DNA of 16,166 nt from Saprospiraceae bacterium (GTDB lineage: Bacteria; Bacteroidota; Bacteroidia; Chitinophagales; Saprospiraceae): contig JACMLK010000330.1 in NCBI GenBank assembly GCA_014379665.1, positions 1-16,166 on the forward strand, given 5' to 3'. The first letter of the stretch is position 1. Every line of letters starts with the position of its first letter. The position numbers were made by a program, and so were the translations under genes. Under the pieces are notes generated by a model, which did not search any database, was not told the DNA's origin, and saw only the letters and a program-made list of their open reading frames with translations. Positions 5,672-14,996 of this stretch are shown one piece after another.

Positions 5672-6859
5672 ATGTACGATCGCGCCATCCTCCACATGGA
5701 TCTCGACTCCTTCTTCGTATCGGTCGAGTGTCTCAAAAACAGCAGCCTTCTCGGCCAGCCGTTGCTCATAGGTGGCACGAGCAATCGTGGTGTCGTTGCA
5801 TCCTGCAGTTATGAGGCGCGCCGCTTTGGTGTACACTCCGCTATGCCTATGAAGATGGCGCTTCGCCTCTGCCCGCAGGCCATCATACTTCGTGGTGATA
5901 TGGATAGTTACTCTAAGTACAGCGGTATAGTCACCGACATCGTAGCAGAAGAAGCGCCTGTATACGAGAAGGCATCTATTGACGAGTTTTATCTCGATCT
6001 CTCAGGTATGGACAGACATTTCGGTTGCTACAAATGGGCAGGGGAACTAAGACAGAAGGTCATCAGTGAGTCAGGTCTGCCCATCTCCTTTGGTCTCTCC
6101 ATCAATAAAATGGTCTCCAAAGTAGGCACCGGCGAAGCCAAACCCAATGGCACCAAACATATACCCAACGGTACCGAAAAGTTGTTTCTGGCCCCGCTAC
6201 CCGTCGGCAAGATACCCGGTGTAGGTCAGGAAACACACAAAAAACTAAACTTCATGGGTGTGCGCAACATCGATACACTGAGCCGGATACCCATCAGACT
6301 ACTCGAGCGCGAATTCGGCAAGCCGGGACGTACCCTCTGGGAGCGCGCCAATGCCATCGACCCTACACCCATCGTACCGTATCATGAGCAAAAATCTATG
6401 TCCAAAGAGCGCACTTTTATGGAAGATACACTCGATGTGATGATGATGAAACATCTCCTGCTTGACATGGCAGACAAGCTATCCTTCGAGCTGCGCGCCT
6501 CCGGCAAACTCGCATCTACCATCACCGTCAAGATCCGATACGCCGATTTCAATACCTACACCAAACAAAAAAACATCTCCTACACGGCCAATGATCGTAT
6601 CCTCGGTCAGCACGTACTCGACCTTTTCGACAAAGTATATGAGCGTCGCCAACTCATCCGTCTCATCGGAGTGAAGTATAGTGGTCTCGTACAAGGCAGT
6701 TATCAGATCAATCTCTTCGATGATACGATGGAGCATATAAACCTTATGCAGCAAATGGACAGGATAAGAAGACGATTCGGTGCAGATGCAATTATGCGTG
6801 CAAGCGGCCTGGTGAAGGCGAAGGTGTTAACGGATCAGCTGCCGGTGGATGGCGGGTGA
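5672..6859 (+). CDS. dinB: DNA polymerase IV (Y-family translesion polymerase)
   Basis: Error-prone polymerase that copies past damaged bases, working with the sliding clamp. The palm carries D10 in HMDLDSFF and the D104-E105 pair in SIDEFYLDLSG, the expected metal ligands. YEARRFGV (48-54) lies in the fingers. A helix-hairpin-helix follows (KIPGVGQETHKKL, about 180-192), and the little-finger domain covers about 240-345. QINLF (345-349) fits the beta-clamp binding consensus. The length of 395 residues and all blocks are normal, so the enzyme is probably active. Its DNA is richer in C and G, and in C-ending codons, than the flanking genes, which suggests a different history or recent transfer. 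The ATG at 5672 is 6 bp after the right repeat array. It is divergent from the S24 regulator, its likely controller, with the four-helix-bundle island between them. The RNA end is the hairpin at 6899-6934. Confidence 0.93.
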   Translation: MYDRAILHMDLDSFFVSVECLKNSSLLGQPLLIGGTSNRGVVASCSYEARRFGVHSAMPMKMALRLCPQAIILRGDMDSYSKYSGIVTDIVAEEAPVYEKASIDEFYLDLSGMDRHFGCYKWAGELRQKVISESGLPISFGLSINKMVSKVGTGEAKPNGTKHIPNGTEKLFLAPLPVGKIPGVGQETHKKLNFMGVRNIDTLSRIPIRLLEREFGKPGRTLWERANAIDPTPIVPYHEQKSMSKERTFMEDTLDVMMMKHLLLDMADKLSFELRASGKLASTITVKIRYADFNTYTKQKNISYTANDRILGQHVLDLFDKVYERRQLIRLIGVKYSGLVQGSYQINLFDDTMEHINLMQQMDRIRRRFGADAIMRASGLVKAKVLTDQLPVDGG

Positions 6860-6898
6860 TCAAATTCATATGTGTCTTTTGATTGTAAAGTAAATTTA

Positions 6899-6934
6899 AA
6901 AAGCCACCATAAACTTCCATCTATGGTGGCTTTT
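6899..6934. terminator. Bidirectional rho-independent terminator
   Basis: A perfect 13-bp inverted repeat (AAAAGCCACCATA, 6899-6911, with TATGGTGGCTTTT, 6922-6934) around a 10-nt loop. The stem is GC-rich in its centre and is flanked by A/T runs on both sides. It lies between the convergent dinB and BNR-protein genes and can end transcripts from both. Confidence 0.8.
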
Positions 6935-6955
6935 AAAACTAAATAATTAATGCAC

Positions 6956-9900
6956 TTACTTCTTATCCGGCCATCGACCGGGCGTATAGGGTGCTTTGTT
7001 TCTGTTCAGCGACACCTCTATTTCCGTAACTTTTGTATCCAGCTCTTTGAGCATCGGAAATAATACATCATACTGTTTTTCAGCGATGGAAAATGAGGTC
7101 ATCAGCGTTTCAGGGATATCAGATGTCGTATTCCAAACACTATATATGATCCCGTAAACACGGTCATTGACCGATGGTATGGTTTCGAATTCACGGCTTG
7201 ATCGGGTATTGTCACCAAAAAGTTTTAGTTTTAAAGGTATCAGTGCTTTTGTAACACCATGCGTTTTTGACAGCAGGTCTGAAGCGGGTGCGGGCATATC
7301 CAAAATGGCAAGTTCTGCATTTTTAACTCTTTCTTCGATCCGGCTCAATATGTCATTGGTTGCACTAAGCATCTTGCTCATATCGCTGACTTTTTGATAA
7401 AATGATACATTGGCCATTAGATTTTTGGCCGGAAGACTTGCCTGATTTAACAATTTTGCCTGAAACGAAACCGGACCTGCCAATGATGTCAATATACCAT
7501 CCTGATACCTGGACAGACTCACCTGATAAGTGCCCGGCATCACTAAGTGACCCTGAGGTGCGGATCCAAACAACTGATCCGGAGCCGGCGTATATCTGTT
7601 ATTGACAGGATCCGACGGCGCATACCTGAAGTCCCAGGACGTTCTGTGCAACCCTTTACTGGCAGGAGCCTTAATATGTCTTACTATATTTCCAGCTGCA
7701 TCAGTGATCGTAAAAAGTAGAAATGGATCTGTCTGATTATCTTCGAGCCTGAGACTGTCTAAGGATGGATAATAGACCTTTTCCTTTTTTTCGATTGAAG
7801 TTTTTTCTTTATCTTTTCTGATATCCTTTAACTTTTTGATTTCATCTTTGAGATACCACGTAAAGACTGCACCCATCTCAGGATTAGGGGTACTAAAATA
7901 ACCACTACCCAAATGTCCTTTATCTCTCAATCCAAGAGGGTATCTTGGTACGTACATGAGTGCATCTTTTACAGGGCAGATTAAGGCTTCTTTAGCTAGA
8001 TCTTCTTTTTTGATATACCGGAGAGGGGTATAATCATCGAGAATATAGAATCCCCGGCCGAAAGTACCTAATACAAGATCATTTTCGCGTCTTTGGATCT
8101 CAATATCTCTAACTGCTATAGTTGGCAAACCGGACTTGAGTTGAAGCCAGTTGCTACCGCCATTGGATGTAAAAAAACAGCCAAACTCCGTACCGGCAAA
8201 AAGCAGGTCTTTTTCCACATGGTCCTCGGCAATAGTGTAAACACTACCTCTTTCCGGTAAATCTGATGCAATGCTCTTCCAGGTTTTTCCTTTATCCGTA
8301 GTTTTTAATAAATAAGGTTTAAAATCTCCATATCTGTGATGATTGAAACATACAAAGGCAGTATTTTTATCATGAATTGATGCAATGATCTGATGCACAT
8401 AACTCATCTCCGGTACACCCGGCAAATTATCCATCTTAATCCAGTTTTTTCCTCCATCTGTAGTAAGTTGGATTAGTCCGTCATCTGTGCCGACCCAAAT
8501 CATGTTTTCATCCAGTGGTGACTCAGCGATGGAAGTAGTCTGGCCAAAAATATCTGTACTGCCATTTTTGGCTATGGCATCCACAGACCAGACTTTGCCC
8601 ATGATTTCCAATTTATTCCGGTCTATCTGTCGGGATAAGTCCGGGCTGATAACTTTCCAGCTGTTGCCCTGGTCATCCGTTCTAAAGACTTTATTGGCAC
8701 CAAAATACAATCTGTTATTATCAAATTTGCTGATCAATAATGGTGCATCCCAGTTCCATCTGTGTGCTTCATCATTTTCACCTTCGATCGGTTTGATAGG
8801 TAGATATTCTCCGCTTTTGCGGTCAAATCGTACCAGACCACCGTATTGACTCTGCGCATAAATGATATTGGGGTTACTTTGGTCAACTTGTGTTTCGAAG
8901 CCATCTCCAAGAGAAGTTATATACCAGTCGGCATTGGTAATGCCATTGACAGAAGTAGTTCGACTGGGTCCACCGAGGCTAAGATTATCCTGCGTTCCTC
9001 CATGCACACTGTAAAAAGGGGATTCATTGTCTGTACTTACTTTATAAAACTGTGTGACCGGCAAATTATCCTTATAGTCATACGATTTGGCGTGGTCAAA
9101 AGTCTCATAAATACCGCCGTCACAGCCTACAATGAAGTGATTCGGATCTCTTGGGTCTACCCAAATGGCATGATTATCAATGTGCTTATTGATTTCACCC
9201 AGATTGGAGACAGTCTTACCCCCATCAGTGCTTACTTTATAATAAGTGTCAGTGATATATATTTTGTCCGCATTGTGCGGATCACATGTCACTTCCTGAT
9301 AATAATTTCCGGAGGTGAAAGTGCCGCTTCGTTTTTCCCAACTTGCCCCTCTGTTAATAGTTCGATAAATACCACCTTTAGCATCTTTTGCTTCCACCAC
9401 AGCATAAAGCATATCTGGATTTACCGGGCTGATGTCCAGCGCAATTCTTCCGATGTCACCGCCCGGAAGACCGCCTTCCATTTTGTTCCATGTTGCTCCT
9501 GCATCAGATGATTTATATAATGCTGATTCCGGACCTCCGCCAATATAGGTATATACTTTTCGCATTCGTTGGTGAAAAGCCGCATAAAGTATCCTGTTAT
9601 TTCCCGGATCCATGACAAGATCGTTGCAACCTGTGAACGGACTTACCGATTTGACACAATTCCATGTGGCACCGCCATCTGTTGATTTATATACGCCACG
9701 ATCTCCCCCTTCACCCCATACAGGACCATAAGCACCTACATAAATTACATCCGGATCTTTTGGATCAACGATAATTTGTGAGATGTGTTCGGAGTTTTTT
9801 AATCCCATATTTTTCCAACTGGCCCCTCCATCAGACGATTTGTACACACCATCGCCATAGGCAACCGAACGTTGGTTATTGTTTTCACCTGTACCGACCC

Positions 9901-10276
9901 ACACTGTGCTTGCATTATTGGGATCAAGGGATACGCAACCTATCGAGTACGAGCCCTGACCATCGAAAATAGGTTGATAATTCACCCCGCGATTGGTGGT
10001 TTTCCAGACTCCGCCGGAGGCAGATGCAACATAATATTCACTATGATTTTTTGGATTTACAGCGAAGTCTGAGACCCGACCTGAAGTTACAGCCGGTCCG
10101 ATAGAACGAAAGGTAAGTGCCGAAAATGTAGCTGAACTATAGGGATCATCTTTCTTTTCAGGTACTTTTTCAACTGCCTTGTCTGTCTTTTTATTTGATT
10201 TCTTTTGAGCGTTTAAAGGTAGCAATCCCATTATAAGGACCACAATAGTGAGGTTTATTAGTGTTTTGGTTAACAT
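6956..10276 (-). CDS. Large secreted BNR/sortilin-like repeat protein
   Basis: An exported beta-propeller protein of the type often labelled 'glycosyl hydrolase, BNR repeat' or VPS10/sortilin-like in Bacteroidota. No catalytic residues can be assigned, so a hydrolase role is unproven. From ATG 10276 (1106 residues) there is a signal peptide MLTKTLINLTIVVLIMGLLP ending LNAQ, then a lysine-rich linker. A long propeller region follows with repeated Asp-box motifs: SDGGASW (148-154), TDGGATW (199-205), SDAGATW (257-263), INRGASW (307-313), and later DDQGNSW, TDGGKNW, TDKGKTW and SNGGSNW. FGRGFYILDDYTPLR closes the propeller. The last roughly 350 residues are a separate domain with a charged lysine/glutamate stretch. 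A TTG at 10297 is in frame, but the ATG fits the signal peptide better. No type IX secretion C-terminal domain is recognised. It follows the DUF5916 gene on the same strand after 173 bp. Confidence 0.85.
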   Translation of the reverse strand: MLTKTLINLTIVVLIMGLLPLNAQKKSNKKTDKAVEKVPEKKDDPYSSATFSALTFRSIGPAVTSGRVSDFAVNPKNHSEYYVASASGGVWKTTNRGVNYQPIFDGQGSYSIGCVSLDPNNASTVWVGTGENNNQRSVAYGDGVYKSSDGGASWKNMGLKNSEHISQIIVDPKDPDVIYVGAYGPVWGEGGDRGVYKSTDGGATWNCVKSVSPFTGCNDLVMDPGNNRILYAAFHQRMRKVYTYIGGGPESALYKSSDAGATWNKMEGGLPGGDIGRIALDISPVNPDMLYAVVEAKDAKGGIYRTINRGASWEKRSGTFTSGNYYQEVTCDPHNADKIYITDTYYKVSTDGGKTVSNLGEINKHIDNHAIWVDPRDPNHFIVGCDGGIYETFDHAKSYDYKDNLPVTQFYKVSTDNESPFYSVHGGTQDNLSLGGPSRTTSVNGITNADWYITSLGDGFETQVDQSNPNIIYAQSQYGGLVRFDRKSGEYLPIKPIEGENDEAHRWNWDAPLLISKFDNNRLYFGANKVFRTDDQGNSWKVISPDLSRQIDRNKLEIMGKVWSVDAIAKNGSTDIFGQTTSIAESPLDENMIWVGTDDGLIQLTTDGGKNWIKMDNLPGVPEMSYVHQIIASIHDKNTAFVCFNHHRYGDFKPYLLKTTDKGKTWKSIASDLPERGSVYTIAEDHVEKDLLFAGTEFGCFFTSNGGSNWLQLKSGLPTIAVRDIEIQRRENDLVLGTFGRGFYILDDYTPLRYIKKEDLAKEALICPVKDALMYVPRYPLGLRDKGHLGSGYFSTPNPEMGAVFTWYLKDEIKKLKDIRKDKEKTSIEKKEKVYYPSLDSLRLEDNQTDPFLLFTITDAAGNIVRHIKAPASKGLHRTSWDFRYAPSDPVNNRYTPAPDQLFGSAPQGHLVMPGTYQVSLSRYQDGILTSLAGPVSFQAKLLNQASLPAKNLMANVSFYQKVSDMSKMLSATNDILSRIEERVKNAELAILDMPAPASDLLSKTHGVTKALIPLKLKLFGDNTRSSREFETIPSVNDRVYGIIYSVWNTTSDIPETLMTSFSIAEKQYDVLFPMLKELDTKVTEIEVSLNRNKAPYTPGRWPDKK

Positions 10277-10449
10277 ATGAATTGTTTTAATAAGCAATAG
10301 GGTTGTGAAGGTAATATTTATCTGTGATAAGTAAATTACATTTGTCTAAAATGGCTGAAATTCTGATCTGGTTCTGTGCCAATTTGGTAAATAATAAAAA
10401 TGTCGCATAGGTATAAAATTTGTAAAATGGCATGATTATAATATCGAAT

Positions 10450-12948
10450 TCAGCTTTCTTTTCTGGGAAACAAATATAAATAATCAAGAAAATATAGTAC
10501 TCTTATTGAAAAACTATTTTCCTGAACGGCATCAAATAAACCTCCTAAATTGCTGAAATAATTGCGATCATATTTTTTATCATTATGGTATATCTGATTT
10601 TTCCAAACTATCACAATATCACTACCGGGGGCGAATCTCCAATTATATTGCATGTCAATATTAAATATATTTACATTCCGGTCAAAAATTTTATCACCGG
10701 CATCATTTTGACCGTTAAAATTTATTTTATCCACATTTCCTTCCGTGGTTAGCAATCCAAAAGACTGGTAACTTACTTTGTCCCAATAATGTCTGATGCG
10801 CATATTTATATTCATGACACTATTAAAAGTAAATTTTGCAGTAATGGAATTTTCAATAATAAGGCGATCCCTTACTCCCATCAATATATCATCATCACTG
10901 ACTCCAACAATTGGTTTTCCTGTCAGCATTTTGTCAACATATCCGGGCTCTTCAATTATGGCTAAAATGTTAGTAGTGGGAAAGACAGAAAATTTATCAT
11001 TAAATCTTATGCGTGGTCTAATACCGGTTGAAATGGTTTTCCTTTTATCAATATTAAAACCTCTGTAACTGAAATTGACATCACAAGCAAATGGTTTTCG
11101 ATAGTCTGATGAAATAAATCCACCTACAATATAATTTTCAGGCCACATGAGCGCCTTACTGAAATCAAGTGTACGAGGTTCAAAATAATCAAACGTACGG
11201 ATTGGTTCAAGACTTGCATTCAAACCTATCGCAAATCTGCTTTTCCATAGAATAAAGTTTTCAAAATTTATTCCAAAATTAGTAAATACATCAGGTCTGT
11301 ATAATCGGGAATATATAGCATTACCGCTAATGTTATATTGCTGCAATTTTTCATTTTTTGGTTTGTATTGTGTGTAGCCGCCGCTTGCTGAAATGTATTT
11401 TTCATTTGGGCTGTAAAGGAATCCCAAATCATTAGGGTCATAATTTTGAGACTCTACGCCATGACCAGCTTTGTATTTCCAATTTCCACTTATCTTACCC
11501 AATGCAACGTTATAAGTATAACCCAGGTCCGTTATGTCATGAAAGTATTTCTGTGATAAGACACCATTTCCTGATATAGAAAACTGTTGGTCTTTGGTTT
11601 TGAAATTAAAGAAAGTACCGGTTACATTGGCGTCATAGTCAATGCCACTTCGTAATACATTGGTATTTATAAGGCTTATGAACGAATTATTTTTTAGATT
11701 TTGATCGATGACAAACGCGTTATAATTGGTATGTGGATTGGTTTTTATCGTTCTGGAATCACCATTCTCAGACCTGACAGTGGCAAATTCCTCCCCTACA
11801 AATGCATTAAATGCACCAATCCCTGTACCTCCCGGCGTACGGCCGGTTATTTTGGTGGCATTAAATAATTGAGAGTTATCGGGATTTGAGGTAATATATT
11901 CTCCTGGTTCAATCTGATTATTTATGTCAGAATAATGAAATGGACTTCCACCTATCCTTCTTGAATAAAAAAGATTTCCCTTATTGAAAAGTTCTGTTCC
12001 TTCTGTAAAAAATTGTCTGTTTTCCGTAAAAAACACTTCAAAGGGACTAAGATTTAATATTTGTTTGTCAGAAATAACCTGACCAAAATCAGGAATAAGG
12101 GTCATGTCAAGCGTAAATGCATCATTCAATCCATACTTCAGATCTAATCCTGCACTGTAGGCTGTTGCTGAAGTAATTTTTTGATCCGTAGCATTAGGAT
12201 CAAAGGATGTATTCAGATAACCGGATATATAGGGGGTAAGTGATAAACGTACCGGAGATTTTACTTTTTCGATATTGGTTACTACTCCTGATTGCTGCAC
12301 CCATCCGTTGATTAGTGGGTCGATAAAACTCCAGCTGGATGACTCTCTTAATCTTCTGATTTCTCTTCCAAATTGAACATTCCATTCCTGTATGTCAGAG
12401 GTGGGAAAACGAAGAGATGAGTACGGAATTCTGATTTCAACTGACCATCCATTAGGGTGTATTTTTACAGCACTTTCCCAAACAGCATTCCAGTTAACAT
12501 CCTCAGAATTATTGGAAACAATGGCTTCATATTGAACACCTGAAGCTGTAACACAAAATTTGAAACCATTTAAACCACTTTTGTAGGTATCAAAGAACAG
12601 CTTGAAATTATCAGCATTACCCATCTGATCTCTTAACGAAAGTTCTTTCAGGATTTTATCCGGTTCAGGATCATGCATTTTTGCTCCGATATATATAGCA
12701 TTGTTATCATACACGAAGAAAGTTTCTGTCTCAAAAGTAGCTGCTTTACCTGGCAGGGGTTCCGATTGTATAAAATCAGTCGCTTTTTCAGCATTTTGCC
12801 ATATTGGTTCTGATAGATTACCGTCAATCTTAATTTGCTCAACCGATCGGGTTGCTCTCACCATTTTTTCAGGATTTGTACCATACAAATAAAAAAATAA
12901 AAGAAAATGAAAGGTGAAATGTATGATATATAATAAGGGTGATTTCAA
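10450..12948 (-). CDS. DUF5916 outer-membrane protein with CBM9-like domain
   Basis: A two-part envelope protein common in Bacteroidota. Residues 1-23 are a hydrophobic export signal (K2, then LLYIIHFTFHFLLFFYLY) without an obvious cleavage motif. Residues about 30-212 form a CBM9/DOMON-like domain opening with IKIDGNLSEPIW (39-50) and including NWNAVWESAVKIHPNGWSVEIRIP. The rest is DUF5916, predicted as an outer-membrane beta-barrel: the family hallmark FFTENRQFFTEGTELF...FYSRRIGG is present, strands alternate and are rich in aromatics and Asn/Tyr, and the chain ends near SIRVLYFLDYLYLF. Its function is unknown; carbohydrate binding is inferred from the CBM9 similarity only. The start is TTG at 12948: the frame is closed by a TAA 9 bp upstream, the next ATG (codon 29) would remove the signal, and a -7 box lies 18 bp upstream. 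Confidence 0.85.
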   Translation of the reverse strand: MKSPLLYIIHFTFHFLLFFYLYGTNPEKMVRATRSVEQIKIDGNLSEPIWQNAEKATDFIQSEPLPGKAATFETETFFVYDNNAIYIGAKMHDPEPDKILKELSLRDQMGNADNFKLFFDTYKSGLNGFKFCVTASGVQYEAIVSNNSEDVNWNAVWESAVKIHPNGWSVEIRIPYSSLRFPTSDIQEWNVQFGREIRRLRESSSWSFIDPLINGWVQQSGVVTNIEKVKSPVRLSLTPYISGYLNTSFDPNATDQKITSATAYSAGLDLKYGLNDAFTLDMTLIPDFGQVISDKQILNLSPFEVFFTENRQFFTEGTELFNKGNLFYSRRIGGSPFHYSDINNQIEPGEYITSNPDNSQLFNATKITGRTPGGTGIGAFNAFVGEEFATVRSENGDSRTIKTNPHTNYNAFVIDQNLKNNSFISLINTNVLRSGIDYDANVTGTFFNFKTKDQQFSISGNGVLSQKYFHDITDLGYTYNVALGKISGNWKYKAGHGVESQNYDPNDLGFLYSPNEKYISASGGYTQYKPKNEKLQQYNISGNAIYSRLYRPDVFTNFGINFENFILWKSRFAIGLNASLEPIRTFDYFEPRTLDFSKALMWPENYIVGGFISSDYRKPFACDVNFSYRGFNIDKRKTISTGIRPRIRFNDKFSVFPTTNILAIIEEPGYVDKMLTGKPIVGVSDDDILMGVRDRLIIENSITAKFTFNSVMNINMRIRHYWDKVSYQSFGLLTTEGNVDKINFNGQNDAGDKIFDRNVNIFNIDMQYNWRFAPGSDIVIVWKNQIYHNDKKYDRNYFSNLGGLFDAVQENSFSIRVLYFLDYLYLFPRKES

Positions 12949-12966
12949 TTGGAAAATTTAAGCTGA

Positions 12967-12974
12967 CAAAATTA
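12967..12974 (-). promoter_or_regulatory. Candidate -7 box for the DUF5916 gene
   Basis: The minus strand reads TAATTTTG, an exact TAnnTTTG match, 18 bp before the TTG start. This leaves a leader of about 12 nt. No TTG -33 element is evident at normal spacing. Confidence 0.4.
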
Positions 12975-13054
12975 ATACGGTTATTTCTAATTGACATTGT
13001 TTTTACCATTAATAAATCATATTATCGGCATGTAGGTATAATTTATAGACTAAA

Positions 13055-13073
13055 ATCATTCAAACCGAATGAT
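13055..13073. repeat. Lone hairpin made of the island's repeat words
   Basis: ATCATTC-AAACC-GAATGAT is a perfect 7-bp inverted repeat with a 5-nt loop. It carries the same words that dominate the arrays at 4915-5665: (AAA)ATCATTC as in the right array and ACCGAATGAT as in the left array, here back to back. It lies in the 261-bp gap between the divergent DUF5916 gene and aspS. Apart from this hairpin and the two promoter boxes, nothing further is seen in that gap. Confidence 0.6.
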
Positions 13074-13175
13074 AAGAGGAAATTTCAAAATTTAATGGAA
13101 GTTGAATTTACTTAGAATCCATAATTAATTCTAATCTTAACTTATTATAAACATTCAATTATACTTCACTAATCG

Positions 13176-13183
13176 TAACTTTG
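13176..13183 (+). promoter_or_regulatory. Candidate -7 box (TAACTTTG) for aspS-hisS
   Basis: TAACTTTG followed by CA is a strong match to the Bacteroidota -7 consensus, 26 bp before the aspS ATG. A clear TTG -33 element is not seen. The leader that follows is A-rich, as expected for efficient initiation in this phylum. Confidence 0.5.
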
Positions 13184-13209
13184 CACCCAAATTAAAAATA
13201 TAACACAAT

Positions 13210-14979
13210 ATGTACAGGAGTCATAATTGCGGTGAGTTGAGAATATCTGATGTCGGAAAAAAAGTGACCATTGCCGGCTGGCTGCAAAAGGGAAGAGATT
13301 TGGGTGGATTGACTTTTGCCGATGTGAGAGACAGATACGGAGTGACCCAATTGGTGTTTAACATGGAGGAAAATGCGGAACTTTGCACAATGGCGCGTAA
13401 ACTTGGACGAGAATTTGTAATTCAGGCTACCGGTATTGTTCGTGAACGCTCAAGTAAAAATGCAAACCGAACAACAGGCGACATTGAGATAGAAGCACTT
13501 GAACTGAATATACTCAACGAATCTAAAGTACCTCCGTTTACTATCGAAGATGACACAGATGGTGGTGATGATCTCAGAATGAAATACCGATACCTTGATA
13601 TCAGAAGGGCTCCCGTGCAGAATAATATTATCTTCAGGTCAAAATTATCCTTAGAGACCAGAAAATATCTTGACTCACAAGGTTTTATCGAAGTAGAAAC
13701 ACCTTTCCTTATCAAAAGTACACCTGAAGGAGCAAGAGATTTTGTAGTGCCAAGCCGAATGAATCAAGGTCAGTTTTATGCTTTGCCTCAGTCACCACAA
13801 ACTTTTAAACAGATTCTGATGGTGGCAGGCATAGATAAGTATTTTCAAATCGTCAAATGTTTTAGAGACGAGGACCTCAGAGCAGACAGGCAACCTGAAT
13901 TCACTCAGATAGATTGTGAGATGTCTTTTGTCCATATAGAAGATATCCTCAATACCTTTGAAGGTCTTGCCAGACATCTTTTTTTACAAACCCTCGGTCT
14001 GGAATTAGGTGACTTCCCACGTATGTCTTACGATGATGCGATGCAAAAGTATGGTTCTGACAAACCTGATCTTCGTTTTGAGATGTCATTTGTAGAAATG
14101 AACCATTTCGCAAAAGGTAAAGGATTCAGTATTTTTGATGAGGCGGAATTAATAGTGGGCATATGTGCCAAAGGGATTAGTGAAGTATATTCCAACAAAG
14201 ACATGAAAGACCTGACCGAGTGGATGCAAAGACCTCAAATCGGCGCCAAAGGTCTCGTCTATGTGAAATATCAGGAAGATGGAACTATCAGATCAACCAT
14301 TGGTAAGTTTTATACAGATGAAGAATTACAACAATGGGCTGCTCATTTTGGTGCCGAAAAAGGCGATGTGATATTTATACTCAGTGGTGAAACCGAAAAG
14401 ACAAGAAAACAACTCAGCGAACTGAGACTTGAATTGGGCAAAAGACTTGGACTCACCAAACCAGGGGATTACAAACCGTTGTGGGTGTTGGATTTTCCAT
14501 TGCTTGAATGGGATGAAGAAGCAGGAAGATTTCATGCCATGCATCACCCATTTACCTCTCCTAAAAAAGATGATATTCCAAAAATGCTCCATGGGGATCA
14601 TGAGACGTTGAAATCACTTAAAGCAGATGCCTATGATCTCGTCATCAACGGTGTCGAAATTGGTGGTGGATCCATAAGAATTCACGACAGGTCATTGCAA
14701 TCCAGAAACTTTGACTTACTTGGTTTTTCAAAAGAAGAAGCCGAAATTCAGTTTGGATTTCTACTGGGAGCTTTTGAGTATGGTGCTCCGCCACATGGAG
14801 GACTGGCATTTGGATTTGACAGGTTATGTGCCGTAATGAATGGTCAATCGTCTATCAGAGATTTTATTGCTTTTCCTAAGAATAATCAGGGTCGCGATAT
14901 GATGATAGATGCACCTTCGGTCATTCATGATTTGCAATTAACAGAATTGTGCCTTGAGGTGAAGGTGGAGAAGAAATGA
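13210..14979 (+). CDS. aspS: Aspartate--tRNA ligase
   Basis: Class II aminoacyl-tRNA synthetase that attaches aspartate to tRNA(Asp) in the cytoplasm. The order is that of the bacterial enzyme. An N-terminal OB-fold anticodon-binding domain (about 1-105) has [31 protein letters not shown] (124-133) opens the catalytic core. The flipping-loop region is [10 protein letters not shown] with QSPQ at 194-197. Motif 2 is [18 protein letters not shown] (218-235). A GAD insertion domain lies about 295-415. Motif 3 is [15 protein letters not shown] (525-539), and the tail has [14 protein letters not shown]. The length of 589 residues is normal for a bacterial AspRS. Whether it is strictly specific or also charges tRNA(Asn) cannot be judged from the sequence. 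hisS follows after 17 bp, so the two are probably one operon. Confidence 0.97.
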   Translation: MYRSHNCGELRISDVGKKVTIAGWLQKGRDLGGLTFADVRDRYGVTQLVFNMEENAELCTMARKLGREFVIQATGIVRERSSKNANRTTGDIEIEALELNILNESKVPPFTIEDDTDGGDDLRMKYRYLDIRRAPVQNNIIFRSKLSLETRKYLDSQGFIEVETPFLIKSTPEGARDFVVPSRMNQGQFYALPQSPQTFKQILMVAGIDKYFQIVKCFRDEDLRADRQPEFTQIDCEMSFVHIEDILNTFEGLARHLFLQTLGLELGDFPRMSYDDAMQKYGSDKPDLRFEMSFVEMNHFAKGKGFSIFDEAELIVGICAKGISEVYSNKDMKDLTEWMQRPQIGAKGLVYVKYQEDGTIRSTIGKFYTDEELQQWAAHFGAEKGDVIFILSGETEKTRKQLSELRLELGKRLGLTKPGDYKPLWVLDFPLLEWDEEAGRFHAMHHPFTSPKKDDIPKMLHGDHETLKSLKADAYDLVINGVEIGGGSIRIHDRSLQSRNFDLLGFSKEEAEIQFGFLLGAFEYGAPPHGGLAFGFDRLCAVMNGQSSIRDFIAFPKNNQGRDMMIDAPSVIHDLQLTELCLEVKVEKK

Positions 14980-14996
14980 TTTAATAAAATATTTAA

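Noticed and set aside
5565..5771. Plus-strand open frame beginning MFKSFRSLKSFGC
   Set aside because: It is the right repeat array read in frame and then the wrong frame of dinB; not a gene.
8846..9511. 221-codon plus-strand open frame inside the BNR protein gene
   Set aside because: It is antisense to strong repeated Asp-box coding sequence and has no recognisable domain or promoter; judged a shadow.
6956..10276. Calling the BNR protein a glycoside hydrolase
   Set aside because: Asp-box propellers occur in many non-enzymes and no catalytic residues of a known hydrolase family could be identified.
10471..10478. Minus-strand TATATTTG as promoter for the BNR gene
   Set aside because: It is an exact -7 match but lies inside the DUF5916 coding end, about 195 bp before the BNR start, with no -33 element; chance match in AT-rich DNA is likely.
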